A stretch of 64,000 nucleotides of DNA from NCBI GenBank assembly GCA_022495005.1, contig JAGYXB010000558.1, positions 186,001 to 250,000 on the forward strand. The letters are read 5' to 3'. The notes under the pieces are model-generated. The model had not been told where the DNA came from and ran no database searches. It saw only the letters and a program-made list of their open reading frames with translations. The DNA comes from Rhyacophila brunnea. Its lineage: Eukaryota > Arthropoda > Insecta > Trichoptera > Rhyacophilidae. The translations under genes and the position numbers were made by a program. Below are positions 10,583 to 22,055 of this stretch, piece by piece. How positions within the stretch are numbered: position 1 is the stretch's first letter; each line of letters starts with the position of its first letter.

Positions 10583-12499
10583 AAAGCAATATCGAGAGGA
10601 TTGGAGATTATTATGAGCCAAGAGTGCGTGGTTTTCACACATCTGTGTGGAAATATATTGAGTTATTGCCCATTTTATGTACGAATAACTAAGCAATATT
10701 TAAGATTTTGTTTGTTATAACGCGTAATTTTTTTTTAGTTTATATCTTACAATAGGTTAGCGAGTATTAAAATTATTATGTTAGGCTAAATTAATCCGTT
10801 AATAAATTATTTACTGTTATGTTATGTGGCCATTTTTTATCAGCATACAAGTTCTCTTACGGATGGCGAAATCAGCGTTTTCTCTTGAGTATTGTTAGAT
10901 AAAAAATTATACTAAAATAAAGTTTTTTCTTCTCAAAATTTTATGTTAAATGTTAAGTATTATTTTTAGACCTACGTTTTTTTTAAATGCTTATTTTTTA
11001 TCGCCCACTTGTTATGTTTAATCTGTATTCATGGAATAGGTATATAATAATAGTAAGGTTTGTACTTCCTATGTTTGCAGATTTTTCATGTTTCTTAATT
11101 GATTAATATTTCGATGTAATTTTCTTTGAAAATCGTTTTAAATCGTATCAATAGTTTTTTTTTTTTAATTAGTTATTGATTTTAAAACAATCAACAATTT
11201 ACCTATTGTTATATTAATGTATAGGTACCTACCTAAAATCGTAAATTGTATTTTTGATTGTGTAAGAATACTTTTTATATTTTAGTCTAGATGTAATTAA
11301 ATTTAATTTCAAACATTACTGGTATTTAATTTCATAACATGCTTTTCACGAGCGACACTTTCATGAGAAAAGTAGGTAGTCAAATGAATTTATATTCTCT
11401 AAAATCACATGACGCGCCACTGGAATTTTAACACTGTGTTATTTTAGCAAAGTGAGCAAGAAGAACAACTCTTCATACAAGTGAGATACGGAGTCCACTC
11501 TATTCGACAATGAGTTTCAAAATCCATTCCGCACAGTATTTTTACATAAAATATATAATATTATTTTGTATTACAAGTTACCTGCTTACAAAATTATATC
11601 ACATATTTAGTACCTAACACATTTGAAGACTGTTAGAAAAAAAGAATACATTTTTAATGTTTTATATTATGTGTGCACAACCGTTTATCGTGATTTACTC
11701 GAAACCTGAAAAACCTTCCAGAGTACTTTTTGAAACTCAATGATTATTCGGTGACAAAAAGATTGCAACAGTGTTGCAACCGTACTATAATCATAGTATT
11801 AATTGTAAGTTTCGATATTTCCGTATTATAAATTGGTGCAAATTACCATAATTTGGTACCTAGTAGAAAAAAATGGCAATCCGAGAATAAAAATTGCACA
11901 AAAATGGTAAAATAACGGTAAAGAAATTTTTATGATAATTATTTATAATAATATTGTATCAGGTGAAAACATTAAAAAATATATTTTTCATTTTAAATCA
12001 AACATAAACTTAGATAAGTAGGTAAAGTAGGTACATAGTTACAATTAAAAAAAATATTATAAAATGTGAATTTCTTTAATGCGTAGAAAAGATTTTTGAC
12101 GAATTCATAGTTTTAATATTTTTATATTTTAAAACTTATTCGTGGTACGCATTTGATTGACGCTAGGCACTCCGGATTCATAAAGTTCATTCACCCCCAT
12201 ATAAACTTTGACTAGTGTGTATATTATAGGTACTTTTATCTTGTAATTTCTACACCTCAATAAATCTGTTCTCATAATTACTGTCCATCTTGAAGACCCC
12301 CCCCCCCCCATGGCCATTACTAAAAACATTTGACCACTCTCTCCTATATTTCCTTACGGTATTCGTCTGGAGCCAAAGGCCTTGTCCAGATGGCGAGATT
12401 CAACACTCGCGAAAGTTGCATGAAAACTCCTCGCATTGGTTTGATAAGCAACCCGAAGAAAGCGATCGTTTTTTACCTACAATAGCACCTGTACTGATC
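10583..12499. other. Intergenic, no gene seen
   Basis: AT-rich sequence without a coding signal. At 11745-11790 a TCGGTGACAAAAAG-type block resembles the DNA just upstream of ZfB exon 1 (14235-14275), perhaps another fragment of the same promoter-proximal repeat. A run of C lies near 12297-12310. Confidence 0.4.
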
Positions 12500-12900
12500 C
12501 GGATTTTCCTATGACTAGCGATGTGCAAAAAATCGAGAGCGTCGACACCTTCAAATACGGTGGTACACATCACGGGAGATAACATGTTGCAGAAAAAGCT
12601 CGCTATCCGAATAGGAATGGCTGGAGGAACATTCAACTCGATGCAGAGTGTATGAAACTCACGTTTTGTACTCGGTCAAAATCAAATGCCGCCTATTCGG
12701 CGCTTTCATTTTGACAGTGAGCTGCTCAGAGAAACCATATACTGAGCTTCAAAAACAGATGATTGCGACGGAATGGGTGTGCGATGTTGGACCTGGCTCG
12801 GCCACGTGCTGCGGATGCCAGAAGAGGACCACAACCTGGCTCGCCTGTTCTTCAAGCCAACCTGATTCCGGCGCCCTGGAAAGTTGCTAAATTCTATATA
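12500..12900 (+). mobile_element. Decayed LINE reverse-transcriptase tail (copy A)
   Basis: Fragments readable in broken frames include VDTFKYGG near 12540 and a C-terminal block homologous to RRCWTWLGHVLRMPEEN, which is better preserved in copy B at about 23090-23160. This is the usual C-terminal end of an insect LINE ORF2. From about 12.6 kb onward the DNA aligns with copy B from about 22.85 kb, so this relic lies at the left edge of the segmental duplication. Confidence 0.6.
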
Positions 12901-13580
12901 TATCGGACCTGGAACGATACAAGAGGTGTCCATATGCTCCAACTTAGGGGCGGATATAGCCGAAGAAGGTTGTGCATCCCTGATTTTTAATGATAGGTTT
13001 GTGTGAATATGCTGATCGAAACAGCAAGTCGTATTTAAAAAAATAGTTGGTTTGCAAAGTATCTAGTGACATAGGAACAAATCTTAAACGCAGATGGCCT
13101 TACAAAACTATACCTATTTGTACGTCAAAATTATTGCACTACAGTAAATAATAACAATGTATTAATTCCTTGAAGAATACATTTTTTTAAATGTTTCTCG
13201 CCGTTAAATAGATTTAGGGATTATTATTTAATGGGATAATAATTTGGGTTTTGGTAGAATACACGCAAGATTTATTGCTCCTCACGCTTCCGTCACAAAA
13301 ATGTCGTATTCAGCATAATATTCTGAGAACACTCTAATATTGACCAATGGTCATCCACGATTATAATATTGTACCTAATTATAAAACGTATACTCTAGTA
13401 AAAATACTGTTTAAACTTTAAAACCAAACTTAACCCCACAACAAATAAAATTAACACCAAGTTTTAATCAATAATCCTACCAATAATTCACTCCCCTACT
13501 GTAGTGAAAAAGAATTCACACATCTAAAACAATAGGTAACGAATGTTGATTAAATTAAGCTGGGTATCTACTGCGTTATA

Positions 13581-13936
13581 TGCGTCAATTACATTGAGCT
13601 ACTTTACGAGCTGTTTGTTGGCGAATTTAAAAGCAGGCGATTCAGCTACTGCGATTGTGATAATGACACACAAAACTTTCCATTCGCTGAGAAGCCAACA
13701 AGCTAGCGACTATTTTGACAGAGCGTAATTCGTTTTTTACCGGAAGGTCGCTACCTCGATTTACTGCGCAGACGCAGTAGGTCCACACCACAAAGTTGAC
13801 CGGCTTTCAACTTTTCTAGGTAGATTTTTTACAATCTGCTTGTTAGCTTGTTCGATGACGACACTGGGTGACTTAACAGGCAGATTGTAAATTCGTCAAC
13901 AAGCACCTTGTAAAGTAGCTCAATGTCATCGACGCA
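13581..13936 (+). mobile_element. MITE (TGCGTCAATTACATTGAGC termini), private to copy A
   Basis: The left end TGCGTCAATTACATTGAGCT and the right end AGCTCAATGTCATCGACGCA form terminal inverted repeats of about 50 bp. Copy B at about 25200-25220 lacks the element and reads almost directly from GCGTTATA into TTATAAG, so B preserves the near-empty site. Related copies lie inside both duplicates at 18512-18866 and 34085-34454 in the opposite orientation. Confidence 0.85.
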
Positions 13937-14262
13937 TTATTATAAGAAAATTTGGAGAACCTGGAAAAAAACTTCTCGAAAAACGACGTATGAAAAAATC
14001 CCTTGAATTTAGTTTAAAATGATTTTTTTTTTAATTCGTCAGTTAGAGGTTTTGGTTAGAAAATAGATTAATTTAATAAATAAATAAAAAGGGGTCATGG
14101 AATTTCTCACATTCTTCTTTATTTATTGGTGAGAAGTAAGAAACCTATACCTACTTACATTTTCAGCATAATATGACAACGCGTACTATATTTTTTTATA
14201 AAAATACTATAGTTTCTCGGACCGCATAATATAATTCGGTGACAAAAAGCTAGCAACACTGT
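13937..14262 (-). mobile_element. hAT-type MITE relic forming ZfB promoter-proximal DNA
   Basis: The sequence aligns with the reverse complement of the complete hAT-type MITE at 27007-27457: shared blocks include AATTTGGAGAACCTGG, AGTTTAAAATGATTTTTT, AAATAAAAAGGGG, GACAACGCGTACTATAT and the terminal GCAACACTG. The element ends about 50 bp before the ZfB ATG. The equivalent stretch in copy B (25215-25537) is also present, so the insertion predates the duplication. The transcription start is probably in or next to this element, but no mapped start is available. Confidence 0.65.
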
Positions 14263-14312
14263 TTGGCAACAGTCGGACTTAAATATAAACGATTTATGAC
14301 GGTCCTTGAAAA

Positions 14313-14462
14313 ATGAATATAAAAACTGAACCAGTTGATTTTTACCAGCAAGGAACTAGCCAAGATTGTCAATGTGACCCAAGAAACAGTATCCACGACA
14401 AAATGACGACGGAGACGCCATATATTGAGCAAGAAAACAAATGTACAGGAGAACAAAAAGAA
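14313..14462 (+). CDS. ZfB exon 1
   Basis: A 50-codon first exon from ATG 14313 to the GAA|GTAAGG donor, phase 0. It begins MNIKTEPVDF, a psi-K-x-E-P motif at the very N-terminus like those of ZfA and ZfD, and is otherwise polar and acidic with no known fold. The duplicate in ZfC (25587-25736) is 150 bp too but is disabled, which shows that this exon was transcribed as a unit in the ancestor. The motif IKTE recurs at the start of exon 3, which suggests an internal exon duplication. Confidence 0.75.
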
Positions 14463-14798
14463 GTAAGGTTATGTTTCTTTGACATTATTGAAAAATTACC
14501 ATTTTGACGTTTGATAACCATGGCAACCGAGTTATAGTATGAATGTATATTGTATGACATTTCGTTAAACTAAGGTTGTTCTCTTTAAAGGTTTATATTT
14601 CATTAAATATGCAGCATAATTCAATACATTCTTAAATTGACAAGAATTTTTTACTGAAATGTTTGGTACTTATTGGTTTTTCTAATTTAACCAATTTGTT
14701 GCTGGTGGTTTTCTATATCGTAACTTTTTTATCGATATGTTCACAGTACAGGTTAACAAACTAGCTATGTAGTATAGAATAGTATAGTCAGTATAGAC

Positions 14799-15501
14799 CA
14801 CGGGTGGCCAACCTTTTCAGCAGCAGGGCCAGATTCTGAAAATGGGATTTCCTGCCGGGCCGCACAACCGATTTTTCTTATTATGCAAAACAAAAAAGAA
14901 ATATGTATTATTTATTAATAAAATAAAACAAAAATGAGAATCAAATATATTTATTACATTAGTCTTTTTTTAAATAATAAAAAATAAACAAAATAATATA
15001 AAAATAATAAATTTTAGTGGGAAGTTTGATTTTGTGTGGCAGAACTAAGTGCATCAATATCGATATCTAGTGAAGTTGTTCCTACACGCATACAGTTTTC
15101 TAAATGCACATGAGTGATTCGTGTTATCAGTCGGGAAAAGGCTGTTCACACGTGCAAGTGTTTCCAAATAGCGCAGTCATCATTAGAGCATGTTTGTAAA
15201 ATGCAGGATATTTCTCCTTGTTCAAATATGTTTTGTAAAACTCTTCCAAACCAACCTGATGGAATTTCTCCTTTAACTGTTCATCGTAACATATTTCACA
15301 ATGTTCCATTTGTAAATGTCCCTGTAGTAAATTCACGTCTACGGAGAATGGCGTTGCAAATGCAACAAAAAGTACACGGTGCTTTTTAAAATCTTGAGCC
15401 AATATCGAATCTCAATTTGCAAAATTAGCACATCTAGCGGCAGCATTTGATATTATTTTTATTTTCTCACTGCTCCACGGGCCTCGGGTTGGCCATCCAT
15501 G
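14799..15501 (-). mobile_element. hAT element relic in ZfB intron 1
   Basis: Terminal inverted repeats CACGGGTGGCCAACC and CATGGATGGCCAACC (read inward) are bounded by the 8-bp target duplication GTATAGAC at 14791-14798 and 15502-15509. The minus strand (15402-15127) encodes part of a hAT transposase of the ZBED/GTF2IRD2-like kind, including LFGNTCTCEQ from the dimerisation domain. The element is internally deleted and non-autonomous. The same insertion with the same target site is at 26118-26857. Confidence 0.85.
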
Positions 15502-16078
15502 GTATAGACCAAGAATTTAACAGCAAATTTTATTTATAAATACAGGCCTCTCTGATAGGCCTCAAATATTTCTAAATTTGATAGTGAATTAACGTGACAA
15601 CCTTAAGTGTATATTATTATAATAACATAATATTATATATATAAGACCCTTTTATTTTTAGGCTCAAAATGTATGAAAAATGTATATAATATCTAATAAT
15701 TTATTATCTTATACTGACAAATGACGTACCTACATAATTATCATCTACCGAGGATCGCAGCATTTCTACGAATCCCACTCTCAAACAACGATAATTTTAG
15801 TTACGTGAAAGTCAGCGGCACTGACATACTTGGAGGCCCCCTTGTGATTTATTTTAACTAAGACGTCGGTACTTTCTAACGAAGCGACTGCATCATCTGT
15901 TTATTGGAAAACAGCTACTGCTTTCAAAAGTTTTTTTATAATTTGCGACCCCGTATTAACGAATAGCCTACCTTCACCCATGGGACGTCACTACACTTCA
16001 TAATCGTACCTTTTTACACTAATTTATGTCAATTCGTGCCACCATTGCAGTCGATTTTTATCATATTCTTTTTTATAG

Positions 16079-16210
16079 GTTAACACAGAACCTACCGTCC
16101 AAATTAAGAGAGAAATGGACCATAAACTTGAAAGCAGTATTCATTGCGAGACATTGCCTAATGCAAATAAAGAATTGAATAGAGATCTTGCCATTGGTTG
16201 CAACAATCAG
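16079..16210 (+). CDS. ZfB exon 2
   Basis: A 44-codon phase-0 exon between TTTTTATAG|GTT and CAG|GTGAGT. It encodes VQIKREM, another psi-K-x-E motif, in an otherwise polar segment. The copy-B exon at 28048 has the same length and splice sites and only a few changes (for example His to Tyr in SSIHCE), which supports it as coding. No equivalent was found in ZfA or ZfD, so ZfB/ZfC have one more exon than the other paralogues. Confidence 0.75.
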
Positions 16211-16599
16211 GTGAGTACTATTTTTTCAACGTTTCTTCTTATGTTTTCATGTAGGTATATTATTTCTCGTGTCCGGAAACTTGTGTAGTGGCCGAATAAT
16301 AACTAGCAAATTCATCCATTGTTTAAGATATCAAGTTACTCTACAATTATACATTCCCACTGAATTTATTTTCTAGTAAACAACTGATCAAGTTCGGTCA
16401 GCGAAATCAGAGACGGTGTAATATTACATACCACAATACTTTGATTAATCACTTTTCACGTATTATATTTTTGTACGACTATAATAATAAATATTATTTC
16501 TTTTCGCTATTCAATTTAAAACGCTGATTTTATATTTAGTTTAATATGATTATGTAACAGAATTTAATGCTAATGTACTAATTTTTATTGTATAAATAA

Positions 16600-17430
16600 C
16601 GAAGAGCAATTTAACTCAATGTCACTCACATCAAGTACGTAGCTCGTAACTATCATTGTATAATACGCTGCTAATAAATCGCACCCTACGACATCGAAGA
16701 CTTCGTCATTATCATTATCCTCTACCTACACATCGACACCACACACTAGTGACCCAACAGTGGCAACCCCAGCCAACACTTGTACGTATGCAGTTCGTCG
16801 TATTACACTTCACCGTGAAATGTTGTTTCGGAAATATATGGCCGCTTATTAAAGACCATCCAACGTCTTTGGCTTCTGCGAATAAATGCTACTTTGGCCT
16901 GTTAAGACATTTTAAGTCCCGCATACTATCTCGCCGAACTAAAAGCACTCTTTACAAGACACTTGTAAAGCCAGTGCTCACATACGTATCGGAAACCTGG
17001 ACATTAACTCTGCGAAATGAACGAGCCCTGAACATCTTTGATAGAAAAATTCTCTGCCGTATATATGTACCGATCAGGGATGGCACCAATTGGAGGAGAA
17101 GATATAATGCCGAGCTCTACGGGCTGTACGAAGATTGCAGCGCAGTTCAATCAATTAAGATTGTGAGACTGCGATGGCTAGGTCATGTGCACCGTATGAA
17201 TGACAATGAACCGGCAAAGAGAGTGATGTCCAACAATCCAATAGGACATAGAAGAAGAGGGAGGTCAAAGATTCGCTGGTTGGATGAAGCTGCCAGTGAC
17301 TGCCGTATTCTGGGAGTACTAAATTGGAAAGCGGCCACACTGGATAGGGACAGATGGAGGGAGCTGTTGGAGGAGGCCAGGACCCACACCGGTTGTCGCG
17401 CCCCTGATGATGATGAATCTCTTTGGGTCG
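16600..17430 (+). mobile_element. LTR-like leader joined to LINE family 1 tail (copy A)
   Basis: A single open frame (16656-17441) spans two unrelated mobile sequences. Its first part (16640-16860) resembles the R/U5 end of an insect LTR (AATAAATCGCACCCTACG, then ACACACTAGTGACCCAACAG). From about 16870 it is LINE ORF2 C-terminus (CYFGLLRHFKSRIL, ETWTLTLRNERALNIF, LRWLGHVHRMNDNEPAK, ending RAPDDDES). The junction sits in ZfB intron 2. Copy B has the same junction with frameshifts, so the join predates the duplication. The LTR part is the less certain half. Confidence 0.6.
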
Positions 17431-17660
17431 TATATTACTGACATAAAATTCATGTCTAAATAATACACGGTTCTTGACGGCTTACACTTCACAAGTTTAA
17501 AAGATGCCAGCAGCAAGCAAATTTTGAAAATAGCTGATATACTGGAATTTTTGTTAGGTTATGTTTACATTAATGAATTCTTTCAAAATCGGCTATGGAA
17601 ATTGAATTAATGTTCTATTAAATCTAATAAATTTGGAGACCTTATAATTTGTATACGGTC

Positions 17661-18359
17661 CAGTGTCGTCCCGTGGGGGTAGGCAGATTGAGCGTTGCTT
17701 GGGGGTGGCAATTACCCAAAGGGCTGCAAATTGAGGAGAATCATTGGGTAGATATATTGTAAGTAATAACAGAAATATCTTTCCATTAAAAAAAATCAGT
17801 TCACTGGTTGGAAACAAAATGTATTAATTAGGTACTTACCTACTATAAATGTTTTTACATGATTTTTTTCTCGGGTTCGCGATGTCTAGTATACTTCCGC
17901 TGTCCTTGGACGTCACATTCTTGGTTATCAGCAATGCCACGGGCATACCCAATTTTGCTAAATGTTATCTCTGCGTCAATAGACAATATTGCGAGTCTAC
18001 ACCTGACAACTTCCAAAGTCGCGAGTGACTGGCAAACATATTTGGATAAATTTTAAATTAGGTATGCATGTGTTATTGCTGTTCACTAAGAACGTGACAT
18101 CCAAGGACAACGGAAGTAAATTAGTTTCACGAACCCAAAAAAAAATCTGTTTAAACTTTTAAAGTAGGTACCTAATTAATATATAATTATTTTGTTTCCA
18201 ACCAGCAAACTGATTTTTTTAATGGAAAGATATTCGCGTTATTACTAAGTTTAGGTAGCTATCTATATATACCCAATGATTCTCCTCGATTTGCCGTCCT
18301 TTTGATAACTGCCGCCCACAAGCGACGCTTAATCTGCCTACCCTCACGGGACGTCACTG
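17661..18359. mobile_element. Chimeric hAT-type inverted-repeat element (copy A)
   Basis: The two outer parts are inverted copies of each other, beginning CAGTGTCGTCCCGTG and ending CACGGGACGTCACTG. The left flank is ATACGGTC, but the right flank GGTTATTT does not match. In copy B the same left end and flank belong to a complete element (29653-30230) with ATACGGTC on both sides, and a second, inverted end stops at 33923. The copy-A element therefore looks like a fusion of the first element's left half with the second, inverted element, with the DNA between them missing. Confidence 0.65.
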
Positions 18360-18511
18360 GGTTATTTTCAATTTTACACTTGATGAGAATTTTATTACCC
18401 CTATTTTTGTATGTTTTGCTTAACAAAAATGATGCATTTATATTATTAATTTATAAATACCTATTCATAGTTTTCCAATTGATATTTTTTAACACATTTA
18501 CGATGAGTAAA

Positions 18512-18866
18512 AGCGTCAATGACGTTGAGCTACTTTACGAGCTGCTTGTTGGCGAATTTACAATCTCCCTGTAAAGTCTCCCAGTGTCATCATCAACAAG
18601 CTAACAAGCATCTTGTAAACAATCTACCGAGAAAAGTTGAAAGCCGGTCAACTTTACACGCTACACGCCGGCGTGTGGGCCTACTTCGCCTGCGCTGTAG
18701 AGCGTAGTAGCGACCTACCAGTAAAAAACGAACTACGTTCTGTCAAAATAGTCGCTAGCTTGTTGGCTTCTCAGCGAATGGAAAGTTTTAGATGTCATCA
18801 TCACAATCGCCCGCTTTTAAATTCGCCAATAAACAGCTCGTAAAGTAGCTCAATGTAATTGAGGCA
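18512..18866 (-). mobile_element. MITE (TGCGTCAATTACATTGAGC family) upstream of ZfB exon 3
   Basis: Inverted relative to the copy at 13581. Terminal repeats include GAGCTACTTTACGAGCTGCTTG at the left end and its complement at the right. It is shared with copy B (34085-34454), so it predates the duplication. It ends about 75 bp before the exon 3 acceptor. Confidence 0.8.
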
Positions 18867-18943
18867 TAACGTTCCTAAAATATAAATAACTATGAAAAAT
18901 GTATTTTTCTCTACACGATTTCACATAATATATTTTTTTTCAG

Positions 18944-19090
18944 GGCCTTGCCTTAATGAATATAAAAACCGAGATGGATTTTCAGGTAGATGCCTTCAAG
19001 TGCAAATCTGTTGAAGGCATAATGAGTCCATTGAGCTACGAAGAACCGCAGCCTGGATGTTCTCATTCAGAATATATGCCACAAATTCAG
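18944..19090 (+). CDS. ZfB exon 3
   Basis: A 49-codon phase-0 exon between TTTTTTTTCAG|GGC and CAG|GTACAAG. It encodes GLALMNIKTEMDFQVDAFK and then PQPGCSHSEYMP near the donor. The internal ATG plus NIKTE repeats the start of exon 1, so the exon may derive from a duplicated first exon and could itself serve as a start. The GCS motif matches the penultimate exons of ZfA and ZfD. The copy-B exon (34514-34660) differs by only a few codons and keeps both splice sites. Confidence 0.8.
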
Positions 19091-19232
19091 GTACAAGTGA
19101 TATTTTTTTTTTGTTTCAACCTCATTTAAATTGATTCTGAGAAAATATATTATAACCAATAGAAAAAATCTTTTTGTAAAAAGTAAGCCATTCTTTAAAT
19201 TGATATAACTTAATTCATTTTTTTTCCAAAAG

Positions 19233-20315
19233 GTGGTACCCCTTATAATGAAACAAGAAAGAGCGACTGCTTCAAATGATTTTCGATACATTGGTTCGTA
19301 CGGTGGAAAACGTCACATAGGATCACATCAACACCAATACATACCACTTGACATGGATATTCAGTCAGCACTGCCAATTAATGAAATTGAAATTGAGAAT
19401 AATGACATAAAAAATAACATATCGCTGGCGCCGGCCGCAAAAGAAATATGTCTGAAGTTGACTAGAGCGGTTTTCTATGAACATAATTTTGTCTGTGATG
19501 AATGCTTTGTCGTTTTCCCATCTCAAAACGTTCTAAATGACCACAAGATAACGCACAATCCGTCTTTATCAGGTAATGGTAAAAATAAGAGTGTGGTCAA
19601 ACAATTAGTTTGCAATAATTGCAACTACGGAGCATCAAATGTTACCATTTTGAACAGACATGAATTGATTCATAGTGACCGCAAATCCTTTGAATGCAGT
19701 CTATGTGATTTCAAAACTTATGACTTCCGTGAATTGAAGCTACATAAAAAGATGCATACTGGCAAATACCCCTATAAATGCGCCATTTGTGACTTTAAAT
19801 GTAAACAGTCCGCTCATTTAACCATACATATGTACGTCCACAGTGGTGAAAAACCATATAAGTGTAGTTCTTGTGATTACAGATGTAACAACCCCGGTAG
19901 TTTAAAAAGGCATACATTCACCCATAGCGGTTTAAAACCGTTTCATTGTAATAAATGTGATTACAAATGTAATGACTCAAGTAGTTTAAAAAAACATGCA
20001 TTGACTCATAGCAGTGAAAGACCGTTTCATTGTGATGTATGTGATTACAAATGTAAAGACTCCAGTAGCCTGAGGAAACATAGCGTCATTCATACCGGGG
20101 AAACTCCTTACAAATGCGACTATTGTGAATTTAAGTCTTATCAATCCGCCAGTTTAAAGCGTCATATAATGGTTCACACTGATGAGAAGCCATTCGAATG
20201 TGATATGTGTCTGTATAGATGTAGGGACAAGCATTTCTTGAAGAAACATAAAAATGTTGTTCATAGCGCCAAAAACCCAACTGAGACTCTAAAATGTGAT
20301 ACAGCAAACGAATAA
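19233..20315 (+). CDS. ZfB terminal exon, nine-finger zinc-finger array
   Basis: The exon starts after CCAAAAG|GTG and is open for 360 codons; with exons 1-3 the protein is 503 residues. An N-terminal stretch with IMKQER and an acidic linker leads to LKLTRAVFYEHNFVCDECF, the pre-finger motif shared with ZfD (ERSIFYERNFICDICF). Nine C2H2 fingers follow: the first two are separated by a basic spacer, fingers 3-9 form a tandem array, and finger 9 has four residues between its histidines. Several fingers have the CDYKC type with an extra cysteine after the second zinc ligand. It is expected to be a nuclear DNA-binding regulator. The ZfC paralogue is about 96 percent identical by eye, with three differences at DNA-contact positions in fingers 4-6. 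Confidence 0.9.
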   Translation: MVPLIMKQERATASNDFRYIGSYGGKRHIGSHQHQYIPLDMDIQSALPINEIEIENNDIKNNISLAPAAKEICLKLTRAVFYEHNFVCDECFVVFPSQNVLNDHKITHNPSLSGNGKNKSVVKQLVCNNCNYGASNVTILNRHELIHSDRKSFECSLCDFKTYDFRELKLHKKMHTGKYPYKCAICDFKCKQSAHLTIHMYVHSGEKPYKCSSCDYRCNNPGSLKRHTFTHSGLKPFHCNKCDYKCNDSSSLKKHALTHSSERPFHCDVCDYKCKDSSSLRKHSVIHTGETPYKCDYCEFKSYQSASLKRHIMVHTDEKPFECDMCLYRCRDKHFLKKHKNVVHSAKNPTETLKCDTANE

Positions 20316-20432
20316 ATTACGTTTACGTGCCAGTTGGATCGGAAGATGCTGTGTCTAAAGCCTTTACCCTACTTACACCACAGTAATTACATTATTGAGA
20401 TTGTCAATAAGCAGAATGGTGTACGGTTACAA

Positions 20433-20438
20433 AATAAA
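20433..20438 (+). promoter_or_regulatory. ZfB polyadenylation signal
   Basis: AATAAA lies 118 bp after the ZfB stop codon. The same hexamer is at the same place in copy B (37397-37402). No cleavage site is mapped. Confidence 0.5.
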
Positions 20439-20459
20439 AATTGATACCTATTCCTCCGT

Positions 20460-21225
20460 TTACGTAATAATCATCATCATCATCAGCCTGAATCTATCTA
20501 CTACTAGATGAATGCCTCTTCAGGCTGCTTCTACTTCCCTTTATCCTGTGCATAGCATTGCCACGTACTTCCGCAGAACTTTATCATTTCATCGATCCAG
20601 CGGCCTCTAGGTCTACCTTGCGGACGTTTTGTACTTCTTGGATACCACTGGATTTGTCCAACGATTGTCTCTTTTTCGAGCTATATGTCCAGCCCATCTC
20701 CATTTAAGGCTTTTAATAAACTATTACATCGTAAACCCTTGTTTGCTTGCTTACTCATTTCTCTTTTTGTGCTTTCGTGTTGTGCCCAGCATGCACCTCT
20801 CCATAATACGTTGTGCTACTCTTAAGTTTCTGGATCTTTTTTTTATTTAGGGTCCATGTTTCGCACGCATATGTGATCTCGGGAAGCACACACTGGTTGA
20901 ACACTGCGCTTTAGGCACAGTGGAAGGTCACTTTTGAAGACATTATTCAGGCCTAGCTTTACTATGCGATCAATTTCATTAAATATACATCCATCTATAT
21001 ACACGTGTTGTCCCAGATAGATGTAGCTTTTCACGTGTTCGAGCTAAGTGCCATTGATGAGGATCTCTTTTTGGCCCGCAAAGCAGTTGCGCTATGCCGA
21101 TGAAATAGTAATTTTCTCGCAAGACTCAGAAGACCTCCAAAGCAGAATGCAGGAACTCGCTGAAGTAAGCAACAAAGTAGGCTTGAAAATAAATGTAACA
21201 AAGACGAAAGTTGTGTTATAATATA
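20460..21225 (-). mobile_element. LINE family 2 fragment with 5' inversion (copy A)
   Basis: From about 21060 down to 20460 the minus strand encodes decayed ORF2 tail (LEHVKSYIYLGQ and following), ending in a (GAT)n-type tail at 20470-20485. At 21080-21220 the plus strand instead carries the preceding part of the same protein (RRNVIFSQDSE-like region around SQDSEDL and NVTKTKV). The 5' segment is therefore inverted, a pattern produced by twin priming. The better preserved copy is at 37430-38200. Confidence 0.75.
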
Positions 21226-21389
21226 CAGTGAAAATATTATTTTAAATACCTAATCATTACATTCTATGCAATCCCTAAAAACCATTGTAAAAGTGCAACA
21301 TTGAATGAATTATTCCCCTTATTATTACATGTTATTGTATGGTTATTTTCTATAATAAATAAATGTAGATTAATAAATTCTCTCGAACA

Positions 21390-22055
21390 TGACGTGACCC
21401 GGCTCGCGGCTAACTCATAAATGTTAACCGGGCCGTCACTAAGGATACTAGGGATGAACTAGGAGGGTGGATCTCCCTTGTGGTAACACAACTTTTGATT
21501 ATCCATGAATAAAACTCTTGGTTGGTGTGATACCAAATTTATTCAGGTTCAATGTTCACAGTGTCACAATCTTAATATATTATTTATTATTGTTAAAACA
21601 ATTAAAACTGATGAAGATGTCCGTAAACTATTTATTTATTTATTATATAATTTATATGAAACCTTCCAAAAAGTTTCGAAATGTTCACACTCAATTCGAG
21701 GAATGTACACGTAAATGTTTGGTAAATATTTTTATTTCGTAAAATATTTTCTTATTAAATGTCACAATCGTATTGATTCGCATAATATTCAGTTTAAGAA
21801 AAAAATAGTTTTTATTTTATAAACTGCTTATAAAAGGTTCATTTATATTTATAAACTTATTTATTAAAAGTTTATTATTATTTACAAACTTATTCACTAA
21901 TAGTTTATTATTTACAAATATAGTTTCAAAATTTGTTATTATAACTATAAAATAGTTTCTAAAATTTGTTATTATTATTACAAACTGGATTTATTAATTT
22001 GTTTTCATTTAAAAACAAACTCTTGTGTAATTTATTTCGATTACGTCATCCCGAG
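21390..22055 (+). mobile_element. Diverged partial LTR related to the 52766 element
   Basis: It begins TGACGTGACCCGGCTCGCGG and follows the left 700 bp of the LTR at 52766 (GGCCGTCACTAAGGA, GGTGGATCTCCC, GAATAAAACTCT, AATTTATTCAGG) as far as ATTTCGATTACGTCA. It then stops. Copy B reads on without it from the same point, so it sits at the end of the segmental homology. Sequence divergence from the 52766 LTRs is large, so it is an older member of the family. Confidence 0.75.

Larger units (their letters stand above)
12600..21389. repeat. Segmental duplication, copy A (contains ZfB)
   Basis: This block aligns in the same order and orientation with copy B (about 22850-38370): LINE tail, upstream spacer, ZfB exon 1, a hAT element with target duplication GTATAGAC, exon 2, LINE family 1 fragment, hAT arms, MITE, exon 3, terminal exon, and LINE family 2 with its 5' inversion. 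Homology ends at an LTR-like sequence at 21390. Copy A carries one private MITE (13581-13936). Copy B is about 6.7 kb longer because of private insertions or deletions in A. Confidence 0.85.

Noticed and set aside
16656..17441. A 261-residue host protein
   Set aside because: The frame is a fusion of LTR-like DNA with a LINE ORF2 tail, and copy B has it broken.
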